From Paenibacillus sp. DMB20 (GTDB lineage: Bacteria; Bacillota; Bacilli; Paenibacillales; Paenibacillaceae): 64,000 nucleotides of DNA. Below the pieces are notes generated by a model. That model did not search any database and was not told the DNA's origin. It saw nothing but the letters and a program-made list of their open reading frames with translations. A program made the position numbers and the translations under genes. The stretch's first letter is position 1. Each line of letters starts with the position of its first letter. The stretch spans positions 1 to 64,000 of the forward strand of contig NZ_LAZU01000056.1 in assembly GCF_000987955.1 (NCBI RefSeq). Reading direction: 5' to 3'. Positions 25,865 through 34,987 of this stretch are shown one piece after another.

Positions 25865-27559
25865 ATGAAGATTTCTACCTGGCTCAAAACGATGAGTGGA
25901 GTTTTTATTTTTCTGACGGTCCTGAACGGAATTAGTATTTATAACCTGCAAAAGAGCGTAGCGCAGGAACGCGTCGCTGTAAAAAGGCAAGCAGAATTCA
26001 AGCAATTAGGTATCGATTTAGCCAACTCCTCGAACTATTTGACTAACGAAGCAAGAGCTTTCGTGCAGTTCGGAGATAAAGTCCACTCTGACAACTATTG
26101 GAAAGAAGTAAACGAGACCAAAACGAGAGATCATGTAGTGGAGAGATTAACTGAATTGGGTGCGCCTAAAGAAGAGCTGGATCTTATTTCACAGTCAAAA
26201 CAAAAATCGGATGTTCTTGTCAAAACAGAAAGTGAGGCAATGAAAGCTGTGGAAGGCAAAGATTTTGCCAAAGCCCGGAAACTCATGTTTGACAACAATT
26301 ACGATGCGAACAAAAAGACCATCATGGAGCCGCTACAGCAATTTGAACAAAAGATGAATACTAGAGCGGAAAATGAAGCAAACGTTGCAAAGCAAAAAGC
26401 AAGCTTGATGCTTTCGGTAACTGTTCTTTTGCTTATAATTACATTTGCGGCATTACTTGCAATACTTATTATTATTTTTGTTAAGTTAAAACCGCTTAAG
26501 TTAGTCAATGAAAAAATCGCCGAAATTGCGCAGAGCGGGGGTGATCTTACCGGAAGACTGGATTATTCCGGCAAAGATGAAATTGGAGAAATCTCGAAAT
26601 CCTTAAATGCTATGTTGGAGACTCTGCAATCCATTATTAAAGATGTCCGTGATACCTCCCGCAGTGTATTGAATTCATCAAGTAAACTGGTTGAAAATAC
26701 GAAAGAAACCGCAAATGCGACAGAGGAAATTACCAGACAGGGAACCGGTATTGAGCGAGGGGCGACAACATCCGTGCAAAGCACACTTGATGCTTCTCAT
26801 GCCATCAATGAAATGTCTGCAGGCGTGCAGCGCGTCGCCGAATCCGCGGAGGATCTTGCGAATACCGCAACGGAGACGGAGAAAGAGGCAGCAAGCGGCG
26901 TGAACTTTATACAGCAAGTTAGCAAGCAGATGGCCCAAATTAGCGATTCTGTAAGTTCTACGGTAGAAATCGTATCTAATTTGAAAGAACGCTCTTCTCA
27001 TATCGAGAAAATTGTTAGCTCAATCACGGAAATATCGAGTCAAACGAATTTGCTTGCGTTAAATGCTTCAATTGAAGCGGCAAGAGCAGGCGAACATGGA
27101 AGAGGCTTTTCGGTAGTGGCCAGCGAAATCCGAAAGCTGGCAGAGCACGCCTCTACTTCAACCGGACAAATATTCGGATTGTTGCAGGATATTGTGAAAG
27201 ACTCTAAGGAAACCGAACGTGCGATGCAGCAAGTGACGGGAGAAGTGTTGACGGGCCAAAAGAAGATGGAAGAAGCCATCGAATCATTTGAAAACATTTT
27301 GAAATCCACTCAGAAAGTAGCTTTGCAAGTTCACGAGGTTTCTGCTATCAGCGAACAAATGGCGGCAGGTTCAGAAGAAATTGCCGCATCCGTTTCCGAA
27401 ATGGCAGCTGTAGCTGAAAAATCGCTTACAGGAGTTAAAGCTGTGAACGATATGACTGCCAAGCAACACTCCTTAGTTCAGGAGGTTGCTTCACTTACTG
27501 ACTTGCTTAGCAAAGATTCTCGAAGCTTGGAAGCTCTCGTTATGAAGTTTAAAGTGTAA
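25865..27559 (+). CDS. Methyl-accepting chemotaxis protein
   Basis: 564 residues. Membrane helix near residues 10-28, a ~155-residue outer four-helix-bundle sensor, second helix (LMLSVTVLLLIITFAALLAI), HAMP, then a long coiled signalling domain with the conserved tip EISSQTNLLALNASIEAARA and GEHGRGFSVVA. It senses an unknown ligand and controls CheA. ATG 25865 is preferred over GTG 25853 because AAAGGAG lies eight bases upstream. A copy of its 3' end lies at 5351. It stands alone with its own terminator. Confidence 0.9.
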   Translation: MKISTWLKTMSGVFIFLTVLNGISIYNLQKSVAQERVAVKRQAEFKQLGIDLANSSNYLTNEARAFVQFGDKVHSDNYWKEVNETKTRDHVVERLTELGAPKEELDLISQSKQKSDVLVKTESEAMKAVEGKDFAKARKLMFDNNYDANKKTIMEPLQQFEQKMNTRAENEANVAKQKASLMLSVTVLLLIITFAALLAILIIIFVKLKPLKLVNEKIAEIAQSGGDLTGRLDYSGKDEIGEISKSLNAMLETLQSIIKDVRDTSRSVLNSSSKLVENTKETANATEEITRQGTGIERGATTSVQSTLDASHAINEMSAGVQRVAESAEDLANTATETEKEAASGVNFIQQVSKQMAQISDSVSSTVEIVSNLKERSSHIEKIVSSITEISSQTNLLALNASIEAARAGEHGRGFSVVASEIRKLAEHASTSTGQIFGLLQDIVKDSKETERAMQQVTGEVLTGQKKMEEAIESFENILKSTQKVALQVHEVSAISEQMAAGSEEIAASVSEMAAVAEKSLTGVKAVNDMTAKQHSLVQEVASLTDLLSKDSRSLEALVMKFKV

Positions 27560-27669
27560 TCTTCAATCTACCCATATATGGGTCATCCGCGCGATGCGGA
27601 AACATCCGTGGCTAATGGCGTTATGTGTTTTAATTACGACACGGGAAACAGCGATGAGTATACATAAAG

Positions 27670-27704
27670 ATACCCCGGAGCTATACGGACTCCGGGGTGT
27701 TTGG
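27670..27704 (+). terminator. Terminator of chemoreceptor gene
   Basis: ACCCCGGAG / CTCCGGGGT hairpin followed by T-rich sequence. Confidence 0.8.
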
Positions 27705-27748
27705 TTAGATAAATAGCTAAGAATTGAAGATTGTGAAGGGTGCAGCTT

Positions 27749-28882
27749 CTAATGAGTCACCTGATGCCGCTGGAACACGCGCCGGGTCGCCCAGACAAGA
27801 ACTCCAGTGACGGCGGCGACGCAGATTACCGCAGCCACGGGATAGAGGACGGGGACGTGGAATATATTGACCGTTTCGAATCCAGTAAATAATCGGGTAA
27901 CCCGGATGAATTGGCTGTAACTGAAAGTGGCCAGCCACTCGGTAATGGCAATTCGAATGTTGAACACATCATATAGGACGTAAGGGGCGCCAAGGATACA
28001 ACCCGCAATGAATAGCGTCAAGAACGATGATTTACTTAAGGAAGACACGAACATGACCGCAAGCGCGAATGCAATGCACCCGATGATATGCACTCCGAGC
28101 TGAATGACGTAGTACTGTCCGACCGTCCATGAATATGGCGAGCTCTGGAACGAGTAAGAGTCCAAATATCTGCTTATGCTATAGAGCGGAGTGCCGGCTC
28201 CATCCAGATTACCGAACAGCAGCGCAGTCACACCGAGATTGAACAGTTGGAAGGCAGCGGTGCATATGAACGCATAAATAATAGCGGCCAAGCATTTGGC
28301 GGAGATGAGCCGTCCCTTCCCATATCGGCCGCTTAAAAGAAGGCTGTCCATTCTGGTTGCATATTCCTCGGAGTACAGCGGAGCCAGACCGATGAGAATC
28401 ATCACGCCCATGAAGGCAACGCCGAACTGATCTATGATATAAACTATATTCGCCCAAGGCTTGTTGTAATAGACTTGTCCCGAAGGAGGCTCCTTTTGCG
28501 TCAGGAGCTGTTCGTGCAGAGCATGCTGCTTGTATTCGTAACTTCCGGGAGCGCTAAGTCTAACCTTGTCCCGAATCTCCGCAAGCTGCTTCGTATATTT
28601 CTCTTGTAACATGGGCGCACCCCAAATATCATTCAGCAAGCCGCGCTCAACGATCGGCCATGCTCTTCTGTCCTCATGTTCTTCGAATATTTTTAGTACC
28701 TCCGCAATATCTTGTTCCGTTATGACCCGTTCATATGGTTTATATTGTTGGGATCCGTCTTCATAATAATCAATATCGTTCACGATAAAAAGGCCATAAA
28801 CGAGCAGCAGGAGCAGACTGACGACAAACACGCTTTTGCGCGAAAAAATTTTGATTAATTCATACTTCAACAATTGTCTCAT
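27749..28882 (-). CDS. ABC-2 permease
   Basis: 377 residues. One N-terminal helix (VFVVSLLLLLVYGLFIVN), a ~130-residue outer loop, and five more helices, as in ABC-2 exporters of the bacitracin/nisin-immunity kind. It is the last gene of an operon with an ECF sigma factor, a second membrane protein and an ATPase; its start overlaps the ATPase stop by four bases and has GAGGAG upstream. The substrate is unknown; cell-envelope stress or peptide resistance is likely from the context. Confidence 0.8.
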   Translation of the reverse strand: MRQLLKYELIKIFSRKSVFVVSLLLLLVYGLFIVNDIDYYEDGSQQYKPYERVITEQDIAEVLKIFEEHEDRRAWPIVERGLLNDIWGAPMLQEKYTKQLAEIRDKVRLSAPGSYEYKQHALHEQLLTQKEPPSGQVYYNKPWANIVYIIDQFGVAFMGVMILIGLAPLYSEEYATRMDSLLLSGRYGKGRLISAKCLAAIIYAFICTAAFQLFNLGVTALLFGNLDGAGTPLYSISRYLDSYSFQSSPYSWTVGQYYVIQLGVHIIGCIAFALAVMFVSSLSKSSFLTLFIAGCILGAPYVLYDVFNIRIAITEWLATFSYSQFIRVTRLFTGFETVNIFHVPVLYPVAAVICVAAVTGVLVWATRRVFQRHQVTH

Positions 28883-29751
28883 GCTTCGAGCTCCTCGTTA
28901 AAATAGTGCAAATATAAATCTTCAAGTCCCGGAGATTCCGGCATAGCCGAGGAGAACGGCTGCTCTGCCGCCAGAATCCGCACTTCAATGCCGTCCGGCT
29001 GGCGGAGGATGTTGCCGATTTTGAAGCGCTGCTTCAACTGAAGCAGTTGGCTCTCATCGATCTTCGCCTTCCAGACGCCGCCGCTAAGTTTTCCCAGCAG
29101 CAAAGCAAGGCTGTCCTGCTTCAGCAGCCGGCCTTCCTTCATGAGCAGCACTTCTTTGGCGGCATATTCGACATCCGACACGATATGGGTCGACAAGATG
29201 ACGATGCGGTCTCCCGACAGCTCGGACAAAATATTGCGGAAGCGAATCCGTTCCTTAGGATCAAGCCCGGCCGTAGGCTCGTCCAGAATCAGCACCTTCG
29301 GGTCATTCAGCAGTGCCTGAGCGATGCCGAGCCGCTGCCGCATTCCGCCGGAGAAGGACTTGATCTTCCGCTTCGCCTGATCGGCCAATCCGACCAACTG
29401 CAGCATCTCATCGACCTTGCCGACGGCATAACCTCGATCCAACCCTTTCAACGAAGCGATATACATCAGAAATTGCCGGGCCGTAAACCCTTTGTAGAAT
29501 CCGTATTGCTGGGGCAAATAGCCTAACATGTCGCGATAGGCTTCTCCCAACTTGCTAATGTCTTGATTGTTTAAGCGAATGCTCCCGGAGGTCGGACGCA
29601 GGATATCGGCAAGCATGCGAAGCAGTGTTGACTTGCCCGCTCCATTGGGGCCCAGCAATCCGTATACGCCGGGGCTCAGTTCTGCCGTGAAATGCCGCAC
29701 CGCTTGCTTGTCCTTGTAGTGCTTCGATATATTTTCAATGGTCAGCTCCAT
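28879..29751 (-). CDS. ABC transporter ATPase
   Basis: 290 residues. Walker A GPNGAGKST, signature FSGGMRQR, Walker B VLILDEPTAGLD, H-loop STHIVSD, and a C-terminal domain of ~75 residues. Pairs with the permease downstream. Its start lies inside the last codons of the membrane protein gene upstream (17-base overlap). Confidence 0.9.
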   Translation of the reverse strand: MELTIENISKHYKDKQAVRHFTAELSPGVYGLLGPNGAGKSTLLRMLADILRPTSGSIRLNNQDISKLGEAYRDMLGYLPQQYGFYKGFTARQFLMYIASLKGLDRGYAVGKVDEMLQLVGLADQAKRKIKSFSGGMRQRLGIAQALLNDPKVLILDEPTAGLDPKERIRFRNILSELSGDRIVILSTHIVSDVEYAAKEVLLMKEGRLLKQDSLALLLGKLSGGVWKAKIDESQLLQLKQRFKIGNILRQPDGIEVRILAAEQPFSSAMPESPGLEDLYLHYFNEELEA

Positions 29752-30553
29752 AATTCAGACTCCCCTCTATGATAAATGAATGGCGCCGGACAAGCTGCAT
29801 GCCCTCCCGAATGAGGATCAGGAGTGCCCCGACATTGATGATGACGGTGATGCCGATGTTGATTTCCATCAAGTACGGCATGACATTCGGCACGATCATG
29901 CCCAGCGATATCCAGACGACGGTCAGAACCATGATGGCAGATGTGCCGCGGATGCGCATGGCGATCCATAGGGAAATGGAGGCGACGATGATGAACGGCG
30001 TGAACCAGCTCCATGTCAGACTCCAGAACGAAAAGCCGTCCCATACTAAATAAAGCAGGCCCGACAAGCATGTATTCCATACCAGGCTGTGGAGCAAAAT
30101 GAACAGCAGCCGCGACAGCATAATCTCTTGAACGGAGATTTTGCAGGCCAGCTCGATTTCGAGCACTCCCTGCTCTCGTCCCTTGAATACTTCCAGCAAT
30201 CCAATCATAAACGGAAGCGGTGCTAAAAGGATGACTGCGGTGTGGGGAGAGTGAGCAGCGTTTAACGTAAACCACAGTCCTGCTCCGAACAGAATCAGGC
30301 AGCCGAGCCAGTACAAGCGGCTGAACATGGCGATGTCTGCTCCCGCCCGGCGCATCAAATCTCCCCATCGCCGCTTCGCAGGCGGTACTGCTGCGGGCTT
30401 TACCGGGACATGTCTTCTTAATGCTTCAATTGTCTGATCTACCCCCTTATCGGGAGGGAGTTCCACCCCATATGGCATGAGCAGGCTGCGGATAGCTTCG
30501 TAATCGGCGTCATGCGGCTGTTCTGTTGGCTTATCCTTGCTTCTTGTAATCAT
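29735..30553 (-). CDS. Membrane protein of ECF-sigma/ABC operon
   Basis: 272 residues. A ~75-residue cytoplasmic N-terminal part (Pro-rich, charged) precedes six membrane helices. It may be the second permease of the exporter, or may also hold back the sigma factor, as N-terminal domains of operon partners often do; I see no zinc anti-sigma motif. ATG 30553 is preferred because GGAGGTGA precedes it; it overlaps the sigma gene end by 23 bases. Confidence 0.65.
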   Translation of the reverse strand: MITRSKDKPTEQPHDADYEAIRSLLMPYGVELPPDKGVDQTIEALRRHVPVKPAAVPPAKRRWGDLMRRAGADIAMFSRLYWLGCLILFGAGLWFTLNAAHSPHTAVILLAPLPFMIGLLEVFKGREQGVLEIELACKISVQEIMLSRLLFILLHSLVWNTCLSGLLYLVWDGFSFWSLTWSWFTPFIIVASISLWIAMRIRGTSAIMVLTVVWISLGMIVPNVMPYLMEINIGITVIINVGALLILIREGMQLVRRHSFIIEGSLNYGADH

Positions 30554-31109
30554 TACCTTCACCTCCGGCAAGCAGTATTTGCTTGAGCTTGGATATTCCC
30601 GCTTTGATACGGTATTTGATTGTCGACACGCTCGTGTCCGTCATCTCCGCAATCTCTCTGATTTTCAGATCATGATAGAAGTTCAGTATAATCGCGTCCC
30701 GCTGCTCCTCCGGCAAGGTGAGTACGGCCTGCTTTGCTTGCTCCTGCTGATAGCGGCAATGGAACAGATCCCATACATTGCTGTTTTCATCCGGCATGTC
30801 CACTTCCAATTCCGTATGCGCCTGCCGGTGCCGGTACTGCTTGCTGCGGTAATAGTCATAACAGTGATTGACCGCGATTTTCAACAGCCAATGGCGGAAC
30901 CTCCCCTTGTCACGGTAGTTGCCGAGCGATTGCATCATCTTGATAAATACTTCCTGGGTCAGATCGTAAGCGGTATGCTGGTTCCCGATCTTTCGATACA
31001 GATAGGCGTAGACGTCCGAATAATGGCGCTTTACAAGCACTTCCATGGCAGCTTGACTCCCGTCCCGAATCTCTTCAATTAGCTCCTCATCGGTAAGAAC
31101 AGTACTCAC
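30531..31109 (-). CDS. ECF sigma factor
   Basis: 192 residues. Region 2 is LVKRHYSDVYAYLYRKIG, then AYDLTQEVFIKMMQ, DNA-melting KGRFRHWLLKIAVNHC; region 4 is LPEEQRDAIILNFYHDLKIREIAEM and STIKYRIKAGISKLK. It directs RNA polymerase to envelope-stress-type promoters and heads the operon with an ABC exporter. It starts with GTG 31109, overlapping a GAGGGGG ribosome site, so the exact start is not certain. Confidence 0.9.
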   Translation of the reverse strand: MSTVLTDEELIEEIRDGSQAAMEVLVKRHYSDVYAYLYRKIGNQHTAYDLTQEVFIKMMQSLGNYRDKGRFRHWLLKIAVNHCYDYYRSKQYRHRQAHTELEVDMPDENSNVWDLFHCRYQQEQAKQAVLTLPEEQRDAIILNFYHDLKIREIAEMTDTSVSTIKYRIKAGISKLKQILLAGGEGNDYKKQG

Positions 31110-31156
31110 CCCCTCTCTATATGTAACGAAAAAAGCCGAAAAAAAGGCAAAGGATT

Positions 31157-31193
31157 TACGATTTTCGGACAGGGGTTTGACTCCCCACGCCTT
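31157..31193 (+). repeat. tmRNA 3'-end relic 7
   Basis: ATTTTCGGACAGGGGTTTGACTCCCCACGCCTTT keeps the T-arm of ssrA (1858-1892), with changes in the loop and acceptor strand. It is the last relic I find and probably marks the far edge of the accretion zone, or lies near it. Confidence 0.8.
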
Positions 31194-31253
31194 TGTACTA
31201 ATGGAGCTTGAGTATAATGGAACGACGAATAGTGGATTTGTAGACGCCTACAC

Positions 31254-31285
31254 CAAAAAGCCAGCTGCAAGAGGCTGGTTTTTTT
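31254..31285 (+). terminator. Terminator near the last relic
   Basis: AAAGCCAGCTGC..AGGCTGG hairpin with T run, close in sequence to the one at 25434. Confidence 0.7.
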
Positions 31286-31401
31286 GCGTGAATGAAGGGG
31301 ATGGAATTTTTTTAGATGGGTAGATAAATGATGGGAAGGGATGCTCGGAAGATTGAAAGTATTGGGGACTAACTTAGAGGTTGTGAACCCTGTAAGGATT
31401 G

Positions 31402-32031
31402 CTAAGACGCCAATGCTTCTTTCGTAATTTTTTCAATATCGATAGGAGATTTTGAACCTTCACTCACGATATCGGGCAAAATATGCCGCAAAAAATATTC
31501 AACGCAATGAAGATTGATTTTTTTGATTTTTATTAGAGCATTTCGATACATCCCGATAAATTCTTTTTCTGTGTTGCCTCGTTGAAGCTCGGCAAAGGCC
31601 TCGTAGATCTGATCGAGTTTATCAGCGACTTCCAAAATTTTGCCCTCTACGGAATCGTCTTTGCCTTCGCGTAGTTGTCTGCGAAATATGTCCTTAAATT
31701 CCTCTGGAATATGTTCGTCAATGAAATGAGCGACCATTCCTTCTTCTACTTTTTGCAGCATGGCCCGAAGCTCCAGTGAATAGTGTTTCACGGGTGTTTT
31801 AATATCCCCGATAAAAATTTCGCCGTAATCATGACTGCTTGTAATCTCGTACAGCTTTTTCCAGTCTACGATGACCCCGTTGCTTTCTTCAATATCCGCC
31901 AGCGTCTTAGCATATTGAACGACCTTCCAAGAATGGGCCGATACGCTATGCTCTTGAAACTTGAATTTACCCGGGCAGCGGATAATTCGTTCTAAATCGG
32001 TTAGGGATTGAAAATACGTATGAATGCCCAT
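31402..32031 (-). CDS. HD-domain phosphohydrolase, YfbR-like
   Basis: 209 residues. The metal site is clear: HSVSAHSWKV, then SSHDYGEIFIGDI (the His-Asp pair) and a later Asp in VADKLDQI. YfbR enzymes remove phosphate from deoxynucleoside monophosphates and help keep nucleotide pools clean. GAAAGGA ribosome site. Stands alone and ends 120 bases after a terminator. Confidence 0.85.
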   Translation of the reverse strand: MGIHTYFQSLTDLERIIRCPGKFKFQEHSVSAHSWKVVQYAKTLADIEESNGVIVDWKKLYEITSSHDYGEIFIGDIKTPVKHYSLELRAMLQKVEEGMVAHFIDEHIPEEFKDIFRRQLREGKDDSVEGKILEVADKLDQIYEAFAELQRGNTEKEFIGMYRNALIKIKKINLHCVEYFLRHILPDIVSEGSKSPIDIEKITKEALAS

Positions 32032-32220
32032 ATGGTGATTTCCTTTCTTTTTTTTAATGGCGTGTGTCTTTAGGTAGAGTATAAACCCGATTTGTTAATG
32101 GATAATTAACTCGAACAGGAAGTTATTCACACATCCGTGTGACAAATGTCGCCGAAAACATAGATCAAATTTTAAATAATAAGGATAGCAATTAATATGT
32201 GGAAGTTTTGTGGAGGGGGC

Positions 32221-32451
32221 ATGAAAATCGTGGCAGCCAGCCGTGAATCCGTGGAGCAAGATTATGTTATTGACCATGTGACGGATCTATTTCAATGCAG
32301 GGTCTTATGGTGCGAAGGACGTCCATGCCTGGAATATGACAGCCAGGAAGAACTGAACAGAATCTCGGAATACATAAAGGCAAATTTTGATATAGAGCTT
32401 TTTGATGTGTTTTTTACAGCCATTGAAAGCCTTCCGCCAGAAGAATTCTAG
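32221..32451 (+). CDS. Small hypothetical protein
   Basis: 76 residues, starting MKIVAASRESVEQDY and ending in an acidic LPPEEF. ATG 32221 has GTGGAGGGGG directly upstream, hence the choice over ATG 32197. Alpha/beta, no motif recognised. Confidence 0.55.
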   Translation: MKIVAASRESVEQDYVIDHVTDLFQCRVLWCEGRPCLEYDSQEELNRISEYIKANFDIELFDVFFTAIESLPPEEF

Positions 32452-32533
32452 ACATTAAAATGGTAGATTGGTTTAGAGGAGTATACCGATAGGCTGGTAC
32501 GTTAGTGAAACGGATGTATGCTGAAGCTAATTA

Positions 32534-32926
32534 TCATTTTTTGCTGTGCTGTTTAATAACTTGCACAAGGTCTCTAAAATTATAATGATGATTAACCATA
32601 TCAACGGTTAGATCTTCCGCTGCCTTTTGATCCATGACGAAATGATATCCATTAAGCTTCAAGAAAATCACAAGAGCAGTAAAGGCGGTTCTCTTATTTG
32701 CATTTTGAAAGGGATGATTCTGTCCTAAGGATTGGAACAAAGCAGTGGCCTTCTCAAATAGGGAAGGATACGCGTCATCGCCAAATGCGGAAGATTGCGG
32801 CCGAAGAACCGCGGATTCTAACAAGCCCACATCCTTGACTCCTATATCTTCTCCTGGGCTATATTTCTGTATAACAGCGACATTAATTGCAACGACTTCT
32901 TGGACAGACAGGAATCGAATGCTCAT
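32534..32926 (-). CDS. doc: Doc-type Fic toxin, second copy
   Basis: 130 residues, about 70% alike by eye to the toxin at 3639. The Fic loop is HPFQNANKR, again with Asn in place of the acidic residue. The end (DLVQVIKQHSKK) is shorter than in the first copy. It lies one base after the antitoxin gene stop. Whether the two systems cross-talk is unknown; their close similarity makes it likely. Confidence 0.9.
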   Translation of the reverse strand: MSIRFLSVQEVVAINVAVIQKYSPGEDIGVKDVGLLESAVLRPQSSAFGDDAYPSLFEKATALFQSLGQNHPFQNANKRTAFTALVIFLKLNGYHFVMDQKAAEDLTVDMVNHHYNFRDLVQVIKQHSKK

Positions 32927-32927
32927 A

Positions 32928-33191
32928 TTAGCGATCCTTTAGACCTTTTAGTGTTTCATCGTATTTCTCCATAACATCCGAGAGGGTCTCAAGAAATTCA
33001 GTGCTTATCCCTGCAGGTAATGCTATCTTGTTGGCCTTGCGAATAATAATCTCTCCATCTGTTTCTTTTACCTCGATATTCACAGTATCACCAAGCTCGA
33101 GTCCGATTTTTTTTAAGGCTTCGGTCATTGTAATGCCGAGGCTATTTCCCAATTTTGTTACTTTACGCTCCATTTCGATCACCTTGGTCAT
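32928..33191 (-). CDS. AbrB/MazE-type antitoxin, second copy
   Basis: 87 residues, the same length as the copy at 4043 and clearly related throughout (RKVTKLGNSLGITMTEALKK, then DVMEKYDETLKGLKDR). DNA-binding swapped hairpin in front, toxin-binding tail behind. The palindrome TGTTATAACA at 33221 matches that of copy one. Confidence 0.88.
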   Translation of the reverse strand: MTKVIEMERKVTKLGNSLGITMTEALKKIGLELGDTVNIEVKETDGEIIIRKANKIALPAGISTEFLETLSDVMEKYDETLKGLKDR

Positions 33192-33220
33192 AATTTTTTC
33201 TCCTTGTTATAATATTCAAC

Positions 33221-33230
33221 TGTTATAACA
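33221..33230. promoter_or_regulatory. Palindromic operator of Doc/AbrB operon 2
   Basis: TGTTATAACA, the same core as at 4336-4345 upstream of the first operon. Confidence 0.55.
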
Positions 33231-33431
33231 ATTATACATGCACTGAAGAGAAAAAAAAGATAGAAATAGGGGGGCTTCCACCGGTGACTTTGATATCCCC
33301 AAAGACTCCTCGAAATCGGCTTCTCCTTCAAGCCAGTCTCCCGGTCATTTATGCAGCTTGACTCTCCTGTTCTTACGCAAAGAGGCCCGCCTTGAAGAGA
33401 TTTTTCTCCACAAGACAGGCCATCGTCAAAC

Positions 33432-33953
33432 TTACAACCGTCCTGCCGCTTTGACTTTCACCAGCAAGGCGTTGCCCGGCAAGTACGCAATCGGAATATC
33501 CTCCGACAGCACGATCTGCACCGTATCGCGATCTGCGCCGGCCAGAACCGCTTGTTCAATCGCATGGTTCCGGGCATCTTCCTTGGCTTGGTCATAAGAC
33601 ATCTCATCCAGCGAATAGATCCGCTCGGTTTCTCCGCTGACTTCACCGAGGGCTGCGCCAATCGCATTCGCGGCATCGTAGTGATCCGGTCGCACGATCC
33701 GTGCCACGCCTTCAAGCTTATCTGCGACAAGGATGCTTCCGCCGCCGACGAGTACGACGTCAACCGGGTCGGCGCTTGTCTTCATGCGATCAATCGCATC
33801 CTCGATATCCCGCGTAATGATCTCATCCGCTCTGCGGCAGACCGATTCATCAAGCTCCTCGGTCTTGGCGCCTTCCCACTGGTATCGCCCAAGCTTTACC
33901 GCCACATCGGTTGCCGTAAGCGTATCGCCGCCAAAGATGCGGCCGCGCTTCAA
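33432..33953 (-). pseudogene. Hydantoinase/oxoprolinase, C-terminal third
   Basis: 173 residues. VDVVLVGGGSILVADKLEG and PDHYDAANAIGAALGEVSG are typical of the end of the hydantoinase/oxoprolinase A subunit, which is normally over 500 residues. The front two thirds are missing; the remnant abuts the truncated permease upstream, so one deletion removed the permease end and the hydantoinase start. Confidence 0.8.
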
Positions 33954-33975
33954 CAGACGCTATCCGGGCCGACCG

Positions 33976-34242
33976 TTACGCCCCGACGTACGCGCACAGG
34001 GCTCCGATCACTCCAAGAATCATCGAACCGGCGATGGTGGCCACTAGCGAGTCCGCCAGATTCATGCCATTGCCAAGCTGAGCCCCCAAAAACATGGCCG
34101 ACAGATCGATCCCGATCGCGATCCAGACCAGCGACATGGACAGCCATCTTTTACGCATACTCGCAGGAACGGGCTCTCTTTCAAAATCTTGCGTTTTTAA
34201 ATCATTACTCTTCGCTTGACTGAGTTCTGTCATTTTCCCCAT
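33976..34242 (-). pseudogene. Cytosine/allantoin-type permease, N-terminal fragment
   Basis: 88 residues: charged front, then RWLSMSLVWIAIGIDLSAMF and GNGMNLADSLVATIAGS, the start of a CodB-like NCS1 permease (normally ~450 residues). It stops at the deletion junction near 33970. Originally part of a nucleobase or hydantoin uptake and hydrolysis operon. Confidence 0.75.
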
Positions 34243-34272
34243 CCCCTTGTTGATGAATCTTCTTGTTTGCGT

Positions 34273-34785
34273 CTATGAACGCGCGCCGTTCCAATACATC
34301 TCAAACGCATGGTTCAGCTTGCGCTCATATACTTCTTTGGAGGTGTAATAGAAATATTGCATGCTTAATCCGTCCATCAAGTTGAGAAAAGAGTCTACGA
34401 GAAGCTCCACGGGTTGTTCGCGAATAACGCCCTCTTTTATTCCTTGAACGATCAATTGTTCAATAGCCTTCGTCAATAGCTCGTCCGAATGGAGAAAAGC
34501 TTCATCGATCGTCTCCTTCAAGAAAGCGGGCGGAAAGATCACATACCGCAGCACGATTAAACTCGCTTCCGGACTCCGTTGGTAGAATTCATATTGCCTG
34601 GCCAGGATTCGATAGAGACTATCCTTAGCACTCAGCGCCTTTTGTTCCTCAGACGCTTCTTGAATGAACGAATTGTACGACTGCATCGCCTCGCGAAAGA
34701 CCGTCATGAACAAATCCTCTTTGTTCTCGTAAAAGGCATAGATCGCCGGTCCTTGGCCAAGGGACAGTGATTCGATACGAAGCAA
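34273..34785 (-). pseudogene. TetR-family regulator lacking its DNA-binding domain
   Basis: 170 residues. AIYAFYENKEDLFMTVF is the end of a TetR helix-turn-helix; the preceding ~35 residues are replaced by unrelated sequence, so DNA binding must be lost. The ligand-binding part is intact. It probably controlled the permease/hydantoinase operon downstream. Confidence 0.7.
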
Positions 34786-34987
34786 GTTCCAACTTGAATT
34801 TATGAAGAAAAAATATAGGCATTTAGAACAGTAACAAGAGCGGAACTCGATTCATATGTTGTCATGAGTACTAGGATTGGCGGATTTCACAGGTGCGATT
34901 GTTCCTTGATTATCTTGGCTTTGTTCTTCTTGCTAGTGCCAGTTTATGCTGCCAGTAATACTGTTTATCTAAAATGGAGGTAAGCGT

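Noticed and set aside
29742..30368. 208-codon minus-strand frame overlapping the membrane protein gene
   Set aside because: It is the +1 shadow of the membrane protein frame, with poor composition and no start signal.
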